Shown here: piece by piece, positions 36,760 through 45,244 of the stretch
Position numbering within the stretch: position 1 is the first letter of the stretch
Layout of the letters: each line of letters begins with the position of its first letter
Source: Niameybacter massiliensis
GTDB lineage: Bacteria; Bacillota; Clostridia; Lachnospirales; Cellulosilyticaceae
Reading direction: 5' to 3'
NCBI RefSeq assembly: GCF_001282685.1
Contig: NZ_LN875035.1
Location: forward strand, 1,833,788-1,897,787
Length of the DNA: 64,000 bases
Notes under the pieces: model-generated
What the model was told of the DNA's origin: nothing
Databases searched by the model: none
What the model saw: the letters and a program-made list of their open reading frames with translations, nothing else
Translations under genes and position numbers: made by a program

Positions 36760-37328
36760 GTTGCTGTAGATATAGGTCTATTAACTACAAAATCCAGCTT
36801 CTATTAAAAAAGTGACTTTTATTTTAATTGCTGTTAAATAGCAACATCTATAAATGACAAAAAATAGAACCTTACCTTAAGTCGACTACGGCACATGTAG
36901 CTTATAATTTCTTGCGAGCATTAAGGACTTACACTGGTTTTAATATTTGAGATAGCAGATTACTTACGCCAGTAATCGGGCAGCTCTTGTAGTTTTAGGT
37001 CCCCAAGTGAGAATATGGCGCTATCTCATTGCTATACGGATTACTAATCCTAATGATCATATAATAATATATTAGCAGAATTTATATTTTTATCTATAAT
37101 TTTTCATAACAAATTCAAATTTTCCATTTCCCCATCTACACTTGTTATTCGTTTCATCATTTCAACATTTTATAGCATATATTTTATATTTATCTGCATA
37201 CATGATATTATCAACTTGCGAGTTATTGAGTTGAGTTATTCTATCTTTTCATTCTCTAATAACTCGCTCTTTCTGGGGGAACTAAACGTTTTATGTCAAA
37301 GGAGCAGTTTATACACTGCTCCTTTTTT
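36760..37328 (+). ncRNA. candidate large structured non-coding RNA
   Basis: No gene fits here, yet there are several stems: GAGATAGC (36949-36956) with GCTATCTC (37020-37027) enclosing GATTACT / AGTAATC (36958-36977); CCTTAA / TTAAGG near 36875 and 36921; GCGAGTTATT (37218) with AATAACTCGC (37258-37267); and a terminator GGAGCAGT / ACTGCTCC with T-run ending at 37328. Orientation is suggested by that plus-strand terminator. Length and prophage-edge position recall ROOL/GOLLD-type phage RNAs, but no sequence match is claimed. Confidence 0.35.
37298..37328 (+). terminator. intrinsic terminator
   Basis: GGAGCAGT (37301-37308) / ACTGCTCC (37315-37322) stem followed by TTTTTT on the plus strand, converging on the end of the phage late operon. 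Confidence 0.85.
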
Positions 37329-37374
37329 CATGACTTCATGAATTTTTAATTCTATTAATATAGCTCTATTAAGC

Positions 37375-37408
37375 AAAAAAATAAAAGGTAGAGTCTAAGC
37401 CCTACCTT
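37375..37408 (-). terminator. phage late-operon terminator
   Basis: AAGGTAG / CTACCTT stem followed by TTATTTTTTT on the minus strand, overlapping the endolysin stop. Confidence 0.8.
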
Positions 37409-38105
37409 ACAATCTACCAGCATATTTAATTAAAAGACTTCTTACATGATTCACGTTATACTTGCCTGTATTCCAAAGTGTAGCATCTGATATGACGTTT
37501 TCTTTCATAAGCCTATCTATTCCACCCAACTTACTCAGCAACGCTGGTACGTTCTTTAAATTAATCCTGTCTAGCCTATTCCAGCTTGCATCATTTATCT
37601 GCACACCACTATCAATGATTTTAGTTACTGCCTTTTTTAGTTCTGGATCTTCTTTTATCACTGGTTCTTTCCAACCTTTAGGCACTTGAACATGTGGTGA
37701 ATCTCCAAATGCTCCACCCCATTCTAACCCTAAATCAGATACGATCTTTCCACATTTATTAAAGAATACTTTATCACTATACTCTTGCCCTTTTACATTC
37801 TTACAGAAGTCAAAAGCCATACCACCTAAATGATTACTATCTAAAGTCCAAGTAACTTGCTTCTGTGATGGATTAGCATATTTCTCAGCAAATGTTACAG
37901 GTATGCCCATAGCTTTTGCTTGTGATACTGTTCTACCTTGGCATGCTAAATAGTACTGTCTTTCTTTTGTTCTTAATGTCTCTACTATGAGCACATTTAA
38001 TTTTTGTCTTTGGCATTCTTCCATAAAAAGAGCACAAGCCTTTTGAGCCTGTGCTGATAATTGTTTTATATCTCTACATTGTTTTGTTAAATCACTCATT
38101 TTCAT
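37407..38105 (-). CDS. M15-family peptidoglycan peptidase (endolysin)
   Basis: The 232-aa product has a peptidase M15 (CwlK/VanY-like) domain in its first ~150 residues: VETLRTKERQYYLACQG, the zinc-ligand motif SNHLGGMAFDF and the C-terminal ligand region WGGAFGDSPHVQV. It should cut the stem peptide of peptidoglycan. The ~80-residue tail (DASWNRLDRINLKNVPALL) is probably a wall-binding part. It overlaps the holin gene by 14 nt, forming the usual lysis pair at the end of the late operon. Confidence 0.88.
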   Translation of the reverse strand: MKMSDLTKQCRDIKQLSAQAQKACALFMEECQRQKLNVLIVETLRTKERQYYLACQGRTVSQAKAMGIPVTFAEKYANPSQKQVTWTLDSNHLGGMAFDFCKNVKGQEYSDKVFFNKCGKIVSDLGLEWGGAFGDSPHVQVPKGWKEPVIKEDPELKKAVTKIIDSGVQINDASWNRLDRINLKNVPALLSKLGGIDRLMKENVISDATLWNTGKYNVNHVRSLLIKYAGRL

Positions 38106-38532
38106 TTACCTTTCCTTCATCTGCTAATCTATTTTTTACTTCTAAAATATCTACTAAAACCTTAGGAATTTTCAAACCTAGTAGCGCCGCATTTTCAATA
38201 ATAGAAATCCCCTCTGTTGTAATATAAAACCAAAGTGTTGCTGTTCGAATCATTCCACCCGTATTAAACATCTGGTCACATACATTGGCCACAATCAAAA
38301 CCATAAACATATTTCCTTTTTTCTCTAATCCTTCAGCTGCTGCTCTGGAGCTCAATCTACCATTTTTAGTTTTATCACTTTTACCTCTATAGGCCTTTCT
38401 TAATCCCATATAAAAATCAACTGCCGATAACAGCAATAGAAATAAAATAAGCTTATCTGCTACCCCAAACAAAAATGTAAATACCGCTGCAATAAAAGCT
38501 ATTAATATCTCAAAAACTCTTTCAATATTCAT
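38092..38532 (-). CDS. phage holin (TcdE/phi29-like family)
   Basis: The 146-aa product has three or so hydrophobic segments (about 5-25, 28-45, 80-95) and the holin family 4 feature KKGNMFMVLIVANVCDQM with an amphipathic end. It would make membrane holes and release the endolysin encoded directly downstream. AAGGAGAG precedes the ATG. Confidence 0.85.
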   Translation of the reverse strand: MNIERVFEILIAFIAAVFTFLFGVADKLILFLLLLSAVDFYMGLRKAYRGKSDKTKNGRLSSRAAAEGLEKKGNMFMVLIVANVCDQMFNTGGMIRTATLWFYITTEGISIIENAALLGLKIPKVLVDILEVKNRLADEGKVNENE

Positions 38533-38564
38533 CTTTTCTCTCCTTATTTTATGTGTTTAGGCAC

Positions 38565-38597
38565 TAAAAAGAGCACCTCAAATGAGATGCTCTAAAT
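38565..38597 (-). terminator. terminator inside the lysis region
   Basis: AGAGCAtCTCA / TGAGgTGCTCT stem and T-run on the minus strand, between the four-helix membrane gene and the holin gene. It may separate an added gene from the lysis genes or attenuate lysis expression. Confidence 0.75.
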
Positions 38598-38630
38598 TCT
38601 GTGTTTATTTTCATACGTTATATCTTTAAT

Positions 38631-39023
38631 CTAATTATTTTCTTTACTTATTATACTTTTCACTACACTCCATATGGATATTAGTGTTAATATAGCACCA
38701 AGTATAGTTCCTATTGTTATTAAAACAAAAGACAAACTACCATCTAATAATATTGGTAACATAAATACCAACAGAGCTAAAAGGGGCAAGTTCTTGTTAA
38801 GTCCTTTAACTACTCCTTTTTTCCCTACAAAATAATATATAATGCTTAACACTAAAAGCATTGGGACCGAAATCATTACTATTACCAAAAATTGAGTTCC
38901 TGAATTTTCATGCCAAGAAACTTGTGGGTAGTATGAAGTATATACATATTCAGATAGTAAGATCGTCATAAATAATATACTATTTAGTACTAATAATAAT
39001 ATTTTACTTTTAATATTTCTCAT
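38631..39023 (-). CDS. four-helix membrane protein, hypothetical
   Basis: The 130-aa product has four strong hydrophobic segments (about 8-28, 46-67, 78-95, 98-120) and short charged ends. The ATG at 39023 has AAGGATG upstream. Not recognised. It sits between tail genes and holin and ends with its own terminator, like a lysogenic-conversion gene. A second holin or a superinfection-exclusion protein is possible. Confidence 0.6.
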   Translation of the reverse strand: MRNIKSKILLLVLNSILFMTILLSEYVYTSYYPQVSWHENSGTQFLVIVMISVPMLLVLSIIYYFVGKKGVVKGLNKNLPLLALLVFMLPILLDGSLSFVLITIGTILGAILTLISIWSVVKSIISKENN

Positions 39024-39072
39024 CAAATCACATCCTTAGTCAATAATATTTATTATATAACATATCATTGTT

Positions 39073-39291
39073 TTATCCTACTAATCCAAGTTCCTTTTTG
39101 ACTTCTTCTTGATACTTTTCTGGAATAACTTTTTCCCCTATTCCTTCTAACTGCCATTCATAATCAGCAACTAGTACTACACAAATCTCTGTTTGTTGTG
39201 CAGCTGGACACTTTTCTACTTTCTTTCTTCCTGCATCTACTAATCTTGCATTTGCTCTTACTTGTACTGGATATTGTGCTGTATCAATCAT
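39073..39291 (-). CDS. small phage hypothetical protein
   Basis: The 72-aa product (IDTAQYPVQVRANARLVDAG at the start, EEVKKELGLVG at the end) has a perfect AGGAGGT site. Position just after the fibre genes and before lysis genes resembles the small XkdX-type protein slot of PBSX-like phages. Function unknown. Confidence 0.65.
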   Translation of the reverse strand: MIDTAQYPVQVRANARLVDAGRKKVEKCPAAQQTEICVVLVADYEWQLEGIGEKVIPEKYQEEVKKELGLVG

Positions 39292-39329
39292 TGTGATACC
39301 TCCTTTAAATTATTTTATTTATATAAATT

Positions 39330-39728
39330 CTATTTGGGATTTAATATCAGGTCTAGTTTTTCATCCACCGCCATAAGCAACTCCATAATAAGAATTGAAT
39401 CACTCTCGACACTCTCGACTTTAGTATTAGTATCTGTACTCAATTCCATATTAAGTAAGTTATCACTCGCAGTAGCCTCAGTGTTTGAGTGAATAATCGG
39501 TATAATTAATTTTAAATCATCAGGTCTTTTGCCTAACTTACACCATGAAAACTCATTTTGTGCCCTATTATAAGTTAATTGGTACTCATAACCATCATTG
39601 GGGGATTCACCATAGGTCACACCATTGGTAGTAACACAGTTTTCATCATCCCTATACTCTTCATGTTCTTTGAATGTGTCATCAGGGTGTGCCCAAACAA
39701 CAACATCACCACTTAAATATATTGTCAT
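39330..39728 (-). CDS. phage hypothetical protein after the tail fibre
   Basis: The 132-aa acidic product starts TIYLSGDVVVWAHPDDTF and ends with a helical SILIMELLMAVDEKLDLILN. It overlaps the fibre gene by 4 nt with GGAGGA upstream, so it is translationally coupled. Such a gene often serves as a fibre-assembly chaperone, but no family is recognised. Confidence 0.6.
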   Translation of the reverse strand: MTIYLSGDVVVWAHPDDTFKEHEEYRDDENCVTTNGVTYGESPNDGYEYQLTYNRAQNEFSWCKLGKRPDDLKLIIPIIHSNTEATASDNLLNMELSTDTNTKVESVESDSILIMELLMAVDEKLDLILNPK

Positions 39729-40636
39729 AGAATTTCCTCCACACCAAAAATTGAAATTTGTGCATTATCTATTACCCAAGAGTGGAAATGTAACTCTTGT
39801 CCAGCAAACAAATAAACACTACAGAACGTACCTTGATTTAAATTAGAATCACGTGATGCACCATATTCATATACTAATTTTCTACCCTCGCCAAAGTTGG
39901 GGTTTGCGGTATTGACGGGAAATCCAATCATTGTAGAATCTAAAGTTGGTGTACTTACTCCCTGATATTGTGACCCATCTAAAGGTAACAACGAGAACGG
40001 TGAATGTACTGCTATCTTTGATGTTCCTGTCACTCCTTGACGAATATTAAAATAAAGTACAACAGTACCTGAACGTTTAGCTACAAACTTACCTAAATAA
40101 GTCCAGTTACCCGATATTTTATTAATGGGTCCGTCATAGATAGTCTGCAATAACGAATGTTTGCTAATAGTATATTTTTTCTCAGAAACGTTTGCTATGG
40201 ATGCAGTAACATGATCCTTGATATTATCCTTACAAGCTGTTACATGGTTATTTGTACCAGTTAAACTATCTGTAATATGTCTATTAGTTCCACTTAACTC
40301 AGTACTCACATGATGTTTAGTAGCTGTATGCTGACTTGTAACATGGGTTGTCAGAGTACTTATTTTCTCTAAAATAGCTGTTTTAGCTGAATTAAGCCAT
40401 TCATTAATTAAAGTATTAAGTGGTTTAGATGGATCAGAATTAACTTTCTCATTAATAACCTGTCTAACGTCACTTGAAACATCTATATTTTCAATCTGCC
40501 CAGCTAGAGCATTAATTTGTTTTTCATTATTTTTCATTGTTGTATCTATGTTATCCATATTTTCATTGATAATAGCAATATCCACTGCATCTGTACCATC
40601 AGGTTTCTTCAACCCATAATTTGTAGTATTTTTCAT
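39725..40636 (-). CDS. tail fibre / receptor-binding protein
   Basis: The 303-aa product begins YGLKKPDGTDAVDIAIINEN, the common N-terminal attachment motif of Firmicutes phage fibres. The middle (about 90-150) is a His/Thr-spaced repeat (THVTSQHTATKHHVST and similar), suggesting a trimeric shaft. The C-terminal ~140 residues are beta-rich (VVLYFNIRQGVTGTSKI) and likely bind the receptor. Confidence 0.75.
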   Translation of the reverse strand: MKNTTNYGLKKPDGTDAVDIAIINENMDNIDTTMKNNEKQINALAGQIENIDVSSDVRQVINEKVNSDPSKPLNTLINEWLNSAKTAILEKISTLTTHVTSQHTATKHHVSTELSGTNRHITDSLTGTNNHVTACKDNIKDHVTASIANVSEKKYTISKHSLLQTIYDGPINKISGNWTYLGKFVAKRSGTVVLYFNIRQGVTGTSKIAVHSPFSLLPLDGSQYQGVSTPTLDSTMIGFPVNTANPNFGEGRKLVYEYGASRDSNLNQGTFCSVYLFAGQELHFHSWVIDNAQISIFGVEEIL

Positions 40637-40650
40637 TACATTGCTCCTTT

Positions 40651-41256
40651 CTATATAACCTTAACTTTATCCCATGTATGTATTGATAAAGCTGACCAAG
40701 TGTAGGCTTTTAGATTATTCCAATAGTTATAGGTGTATTCAAAAGTAAAGGCTAGATGTGCAGGTTTTACTTCTTCTATTGCACTTGTTAAATCCTTCAT
40801 ATTAGCAGGGACACCTTTTATACCTACAAATTTAACCACAAATCTATATTCGTTAGGGTACTCTATCACTTCTACCTCTCCATTTGAAAAGGCACTGGCT
40901 AGATTTACAATCATTTGTTTAGTTGTTGTTCCTGAACCTCTAATCTTAGATTTAATGCGTTCTCTTCTGAATTCATAATTCTTTTCTATTTCAGTAGGTA
41001 AACCCAATATTTTCTCCCACCTTGATAGCCCCCAAGTAGCTGTTTCAATAAACATCTGATTAAATAAATCTTGTTTAAAAGCTATTACCTCAGCTACGTT
41101 CATTCCTAAAATCTCTTGAAGAACTTTCATTTGCTCAATTTCATACCAATAGGTAGGTAGATACTTCATTAAGTCAACTTCTATGATTTCATCATGTGTA
41201 CTTTCTTGAGATGATCCATAGGAGGATTCTCCATATAAGTTTTGGCCATAACCCAT
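40651..41256 (-). CDS. YmfQ/DUF2313-type baseplate protein (gpI-like)
   Basis: The 201-aa product has LMKYLPTYWYEIEQMKVLQE and FRRERIKSKIRGSGTTTKQM, hallmarks of the XkdU/YmfQ (DUF2313) family linking baseplate and tail fibre. In PBSX it follows the baseplate J gene directly. Here a 736-residue fibre gene is inserted between them. Confidence 0.85.
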   Translation of the reverse strand: MGYGQNLYGESSYGSSQESTHDEIIEVDLMKYLPTYWYEIEQMKVLQEILGMNVAEVIAFKQDLFNQMFIETATWGLSRWEKILGLPTEIEKNYEFRRERIKSKIRGSGTTTKQMIVNLASAFSNGEVEVIEYPNEYRFVVKFVGIKGVPANMKDLTSAIEEVKPAHLAFTFEYTYNYWNNLKAYTWSALSIHTWDKVKVI

Positions 41257-41259
41257 CCA

Positions 41260-43470
41260 TTACACCCCCTTCAAATCATTCCAAGTAAGTCCTATTCTGG
41301 GCAAAAAATCACTTGCGTGTTTACCATCAAGCAAATCAGCGTCCATCCCTGAACCTGCCCCATCATTATTACTTGTCCAAATTTTTCTCCATCCTGGTGA
41401 ATAACTACTTCCATTATTGATATAAACAAATTCCGAATTAAGAGTAAGTGCACTCCCTCCACTTGATGTTGTAGGCGTAAGAATTCTAATTGTATAGGCT
41501 GTGGATGTTCCAAGCACTTCTACTATGCAACCTGCTAAATGAATCTTTCCAAATCCAGAATCAGTTATAATCTGATTCGAAGCATAACTCCAACTACCTC
41601 TAGCAATCCAGTGTGGCTGTTGAAAAGCTCCTAAGTTAGTGAGTAAGTTAATAAACTGTGTCGTTGTAATTTCATTATTATTCCCACCCAAGTTTACTGA
41701 ACCTGAATGTACCCTTGTAAAGCTAGAAGCGTGTAAATTATCTACGGTATCAGCATTTCCACCATTTGCTGGTAATGAAGAAGGCCTACCAGTAACACCT
41801 GTCCACGCTACAGATTCAGCTTTATCTACTACTCCATTGCCATTAGTGTCATATACGGCCTTAGTCATATCACCATAACCAGCAGCACCTAAATCCTCTT
41901 TTGAGACAAACTTAGCATTAGCCTCCGTTTCTGTATAATATCTACTATCATGATCATGTTCTAGTGCTGCTGCACCTATATTACCTGGTGTTACATCTTG
42001 CCAGGTATTATCACACCTTAGGAATTTCTTATTGTTAACTGTTTGAGTTGCAGGAATATGATTACCATGGGAAGCATTGGCTTTTCCATTCCATGTAGCT
42101 TTTTCCGTATCTGTAACATGACGCGTGTTAGCATCATTAGGATGTACATATCTATTAGCATTAGCCTCTATACCAGATAACTTACTTTTTTCAGCTGTTG
42201 TATAATCTTCAGTACTTAATCCTTTTCCACTTACCTTATCTACTTTATTGGATACTGTATTCCATAAATTTCTTTCAGCTGCAGTTATATGTTTAATGGC
42301 ATCTGATAGATGTGTATAAGCTGCATTCCAATTATTAATCACTGTTTGTGTTAGTGCATCTATAATCCCCTTATTGCTATGGGTGTGTTTTTTACTATTC
42401 ATATCATCTAGAGTATTCTTATCCTCTTTAGCCATAAGTCCATCTATCTGGCTTGTAGCTTTAGGAATAGCATTCGCACTAACAGCAATCCACTTCGTGC
42501 CATTAAACCTATATGTATAGTCTGTGTCATTCACATTAACTGTCCAACCATCTTGAGGCTCTGGATAAGTCGTTGCAATATCTGCAAAGGTGTCAACTGA
42601 TTCTTTCCAATCTATGTTCATTTCCAAAGCAGCCAATTTATTATCTATTTCATTGCGTGTATACTTGTCATTCCAGTTAGCTCTCTCTGTAGAAGTCAAA
42701 TGCCTTGCTGTATCTTGATCATGTGCATTAAACTCAGCCTTAGAGGCCTGTTGAATGTTGTCTACGCTTCCTAAACCTACTTGAGTTTTAGTGACTTGAT
42801 GTGGGTTACTCAAATCTTCTTTATGTAAAATAAACTCAGCTTTAGAAGCTTGTTGGATATCTTCTACATTTCCAAGTCCAATCTGATGTTTATTTACAGC
42901 ATGTGGGTTATCCTTTGTATTTTTATGATTCAGTATTTCTTGCTGTGCTAATCCTAGATTCTGATTAGTAGCTTCTAAATTTTCATTCGTAGTTCGTAAG
43001 TTTTCATTTGTTATATCTAAATCCCTTTGAAAGGCTCTACTATTCCAGCTTTCTCTTTCATTACCTGTAATATGACTTACCTTATCCCCATGATGAAAAT
43101 TTAGCTTATTCTTTACATGATCTATAAGATTTTCTAAGTAGTAAGCTGCACCTTGCAATTTATTAATATCTTCAGCTTCTACCATATCTCCATAAGTCTC
43201 ATAGGTAATGTATAAGACATCAGATTGACTAAATACTTTAAGATAAGTCTTCCAAACCTCTTCTTTTTTCTCTAAGGTATAAGCTAGTACACGTTCCCCT
43301 TCCTTATTAGGCAACGTATAAATTTCTATAGTTTTTTCTAGAACATGATCATGCTCCAAAAAACCTTCCCACTTACCAGCCTCTAATGTAATTTGTTCAT
43401 CTGCAATTATGTAAGGTTTATCTCGTTTATTTAACCTGGCAACAAAATTGTAAATTTGCTTTAGGTTCAT
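41260..43470 (-). CDS. long tail fibre protein with repeated shaft motifs
   Basis: The 736-aa protein has an N-terminal attachment region (1-110), then shaft repeats. There are two copies of NPHxVxKxQxGLGxVxxIQQASKAEF (around 185-250) and several H-x-T-x-x-E-R-x-x-W-N units (HLTSTERANWND, HITAAERNLWNT, HVTDTEKATWNG). The C-terminus has NADTVDNLHASS and ADLLDGKHASDFL, typical fibre-tip motifs. GGAGGTG precedes the ATG. It is the main candidate for host recognition. Confidence 0.88.
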   Translation of the reverse strand: MNLKQIYNFVARLNKRDKPYIIADEQITLEAGKWEGFLEHDHVLEKTIEIYTLPNKEGERVLAYTLEKKEEVWKTYLKVFSQSDVLYITYETYGDMVEAEDINKLQGAAYYLENLIDHVKNKLNFHHGDKVSHITGNERESWNSRAFQRDLDITNENLRTTNENLEATNQNLGLAQQEILNHKNTKDNPHAVNKHQIGLGNVEDIQQASKAEFILHKEDLSNPHQVTKTQVGLGSVDNIQQASKAEFNAHDQDTARHLTSTERANWNDKYTRNEIDNKLAALEMNIDWKESVDTFADIATTYPEPQDGWTVNVNDTDYTYRFNGTKWIAVSANAIPKATSQIDGLMAKEDKNTLDDMNSKKHTHSNKGIIDALTQTVINNWNAAYTHLSDAIKHITAAERNLWNTVSNKVDKVSGKGLSTEDYTTAEKSKLSGIEANANRYVHPNDANTRHVTDTEKATWNGKANASHGNHIPATQTVNNKKFLRCDNTWQDVTPGNIGAAALEHDHDSRYYTETEANAKFVSKEDLGAAGYGDMTKAVYDTNGNGVVDKAESVAWTGVTGRPSSLPANGGNADTVDNLHASSFTRVHSGSVNLGGNNNEITTTQFINLLTNLGAFQQPHWIARGSWSYASNQIITDSGFGKIHLAGCIVEVLGTSTAYTIRILTPTTSSGGSALTLNSEFVYINNGSSYSPGWRKIWTSNNDGAGSGMDADLLDGKHASDFLPRIGLTWNDLKGV

Positions 43471-43471
43471 A

Positions 43472-44479
43472 CTACACCTCCACTACTATATTTCCTATAG
43501 CAGGTATTTCTTCTTCTGTTAACCTTATGTTGGCCTGAGTATTATTAAGCTTTAAATGGGTATAATCTATAACTCCATCTACATCTAGAATTAAACTTCC
43601 TATAATAGCATACGAGATAATATTTTTCTTAAAAGTAATGCTTTTAAAATACTCTTGTATCTTTACCTTTACATTCTGTTTAACACTCTCTAGCAATACA
43701 TCTGTTCCTATCTCTAAGGTTACATTAATATCAATGTTCTTAGGCGTTGGTGCGACTACTGATACACTTGCACCTATAGGTCTTACCTTTTCTATATGTA
43801 AAGCCACTTTATCTATCAAGCCTCTGTCAGCGGGAAGTTTGTCTGTATCTGTAATAAGTACCTTCACCGTCCCTGGTCCATCCCATAAAGGAAATATTTT
43901 AGCATCGCCTACACCTTCAACTTCTGTTGCCCATATTTTATAATGATGAACATTCCCAGAAGTAGCAGGCATACGAACATTTAAGTAAAATCGCTCTCTT
44001 AAACGATCATCTGATTCTAAATCTTCACCTGCTATCAGAATATCTTTTAACTCTGCTGTTGTAAGACCTTTTATATAAGAAATAGGTAGTAAATTACCAC
44101 TGTATAGGTTGCCTATTCTTCCTAGTTGTTCACATTCAAGCTTATACTCAAAGTCTTTTATCTTTTCTACTACACAATAAGTTGCATCTTCTAGACCAAA
44201 TCTACTGCCTATTGGTACTTCTACATTAAAAACACCTTTTCTGATTGCTTGAGTAGCTTGTTTTCTATAAATGCCCATATCTGCACAGCATTTATCTAAA
44301 TCTTCTCCTGTACTTGTATCAACATAGGTTCTATCTGCCATATACGCAAGTTGCATGTAGACTTGAGCCAATTCGAAACAAGCGGGTGCTAACGCCATAT
44401 GCATGAGACTTCCTTCTCTTTTGTCCATATCATTAGGCACTTTTTCTAAAGCACTCTTAATCAATTCTTCAAAGGTCAT
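43472..44479 (-). CDS. xkdT: baseplate J-like protein (XkdT)
   Basis: The 335-aa product matches the baseplate J/gp47 family: TFEELIKSALEKVPNDMDKR then EGSLMHMALAPACFELAQVY, AYMADRTYVDTSTGEDLDK, and LPADRGLIDKVALHIEKVRPIGA. It forms baseplate wedges in contractile tails. It overlaps xkdS by 4 nt. Confidence 0.92.
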   Translation of the reverse strand: MTFEELIKSALEKVPNDMDKREGSLMHMALAPACFELAQVYMQLAYMADRTYVDTSTGEDLDKCCADMGIYRKQATQAIRKGVFNVEVPIGSRFGLEDATYCVVEKIKDFEYKLECEQLGRIGNLYSGNLLPISYIKGLTTAELKDILIAGEDLESDDRLRERFYLNVRMPATSGNVHHYKIWATEVEGVGDAKIFPLWDGPGTVKVLITDTDKLPADRGLIDKVALHIEKVRPIGASVSVVAPTPKNIDINVTLEIGTDVLLESVKQNVKVKIQEYFKSITFKKNIISYAIIGSLILDVDGVIDYTHLKLNNTQANIRLTEEEIPAIGNIVVEV

Positions 44480-44892
44480 ATTTTCACCTCACTTTCTATC
44501 CGGATATCTCCATGTACAGTTACTGCAGTAAAGCTTACGTAAAGCCCCTCTTCAATATCAGTTATGGCAACATCCTCTAGTGTTGATATCCTGTCATCTA
44601 CTAATAAGCACTCATTTAGTAATCTTGGTAACTCTACTCTTGCTAAATCTTTAGGCTTACCTACCAACTTATTCATTTCTTCACCATAATTCCAACTGAA
44701 AATAAGATGATTGTATCTTCCTGTTTTTAATACAAGGTAGATACTTTGTTCCATAGCCTTCTTATCATCTATCGTTCCTAATATTTTCTTACTTTCAAAA
44801 TCTATATAAAAAGTTTTAGAAGGCATATGTTCAAATGGTTGCTCTGTACTAAGATCAAGTAAATTACTCTGCGGTATAAGAGATTGTGGCAT
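44476..44892 (-). CDS. xkdS: DUF2634 baseplate wedge protein (XkdS)
   Basis: The 138-aa product has FEHMPSKTFYIDFESKKILG and YNHLIFSWNYGEEMNKLVGK, matching XkdS/gp25-like DUF2634. ATG 44892 has AGGTGA 5 nt upstream and is preferred to a GTG nine bases earlier. It overlaps xkdR by 29 nt. Confidence 0.88.
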   Translation of the reverse strand: MPQSLIPQSNLLDLSTEQPFEHMPSKTFYIDFESKKILGTIDDKKAMEQSIYLVLKTGRYNHLIFSWNYGEEMNKLVGKPKDLARVELPRLLNECLLVDDRISTLEDVAITDIEEGLYVSFTAVTVHGDIRIESEVKI

Positions 44893-45244
44893 TAGGATCA
44901 CCTACCTTATCCAAAACAACATATTCTTCACCTGCCGCACTTACAATAAGCCTATCACCTATCTTTATCTTAGGTTGAAGAATACAAGTACGGATAACTT
45001 CCGTTAAAGAGCTCCCACTACATATATCCCCACCACTACTTGCTGTCGTTTTATAGTCTTTTACTTGAAGAACTCTTTCTTGAAGACTTTCTGGGAATAT
45101 AAGTAACTCCTCTGTTAATTCTAGATTTTCATTAATTTTGACCTTTAGAGGATTTATACCTGTCACTTTACATGTAAAAAGTCTAATCCCCATCCCTTCA
45201 TATTGATGCTTTGCAGTTCTTTGCATCTTTTCAAATAGACTCAT
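44864..45244 (-). CDS. xkdR: DUF2577 phage baseplate-associated protein (XkdR)
   Basis: The 126-aa product (GIRLFTCKVTGINPLKVKIN, LIVSAAGEEYVVLDKVG) matches DUF2577/XkdR, a small OB-like protein near the baseplate hub. GGTGGTGAT precedes the ATG. Position between XkdQ and XkdS supports the call. Confidence 0.82.
   Translation of the reverse strand: MSLFEKMQRTAKHQYEGMGIRLFTCKVTGINPLKVKINENLELTEELLIFPESLQERVLQVKDYKTTASSGGDICSGSSLTEVIRTCILQPKIKIGDRLIVSAAGEEYVVLDKVGDPNATISYTAE

Noticed and set aside
32512-37400. Left attachment site of the prophage
   Set aside because: The right end is outside the window, so no direct repeat can be tested; the boundary could lie anywhere between about 32.5 and 37.4 kb.
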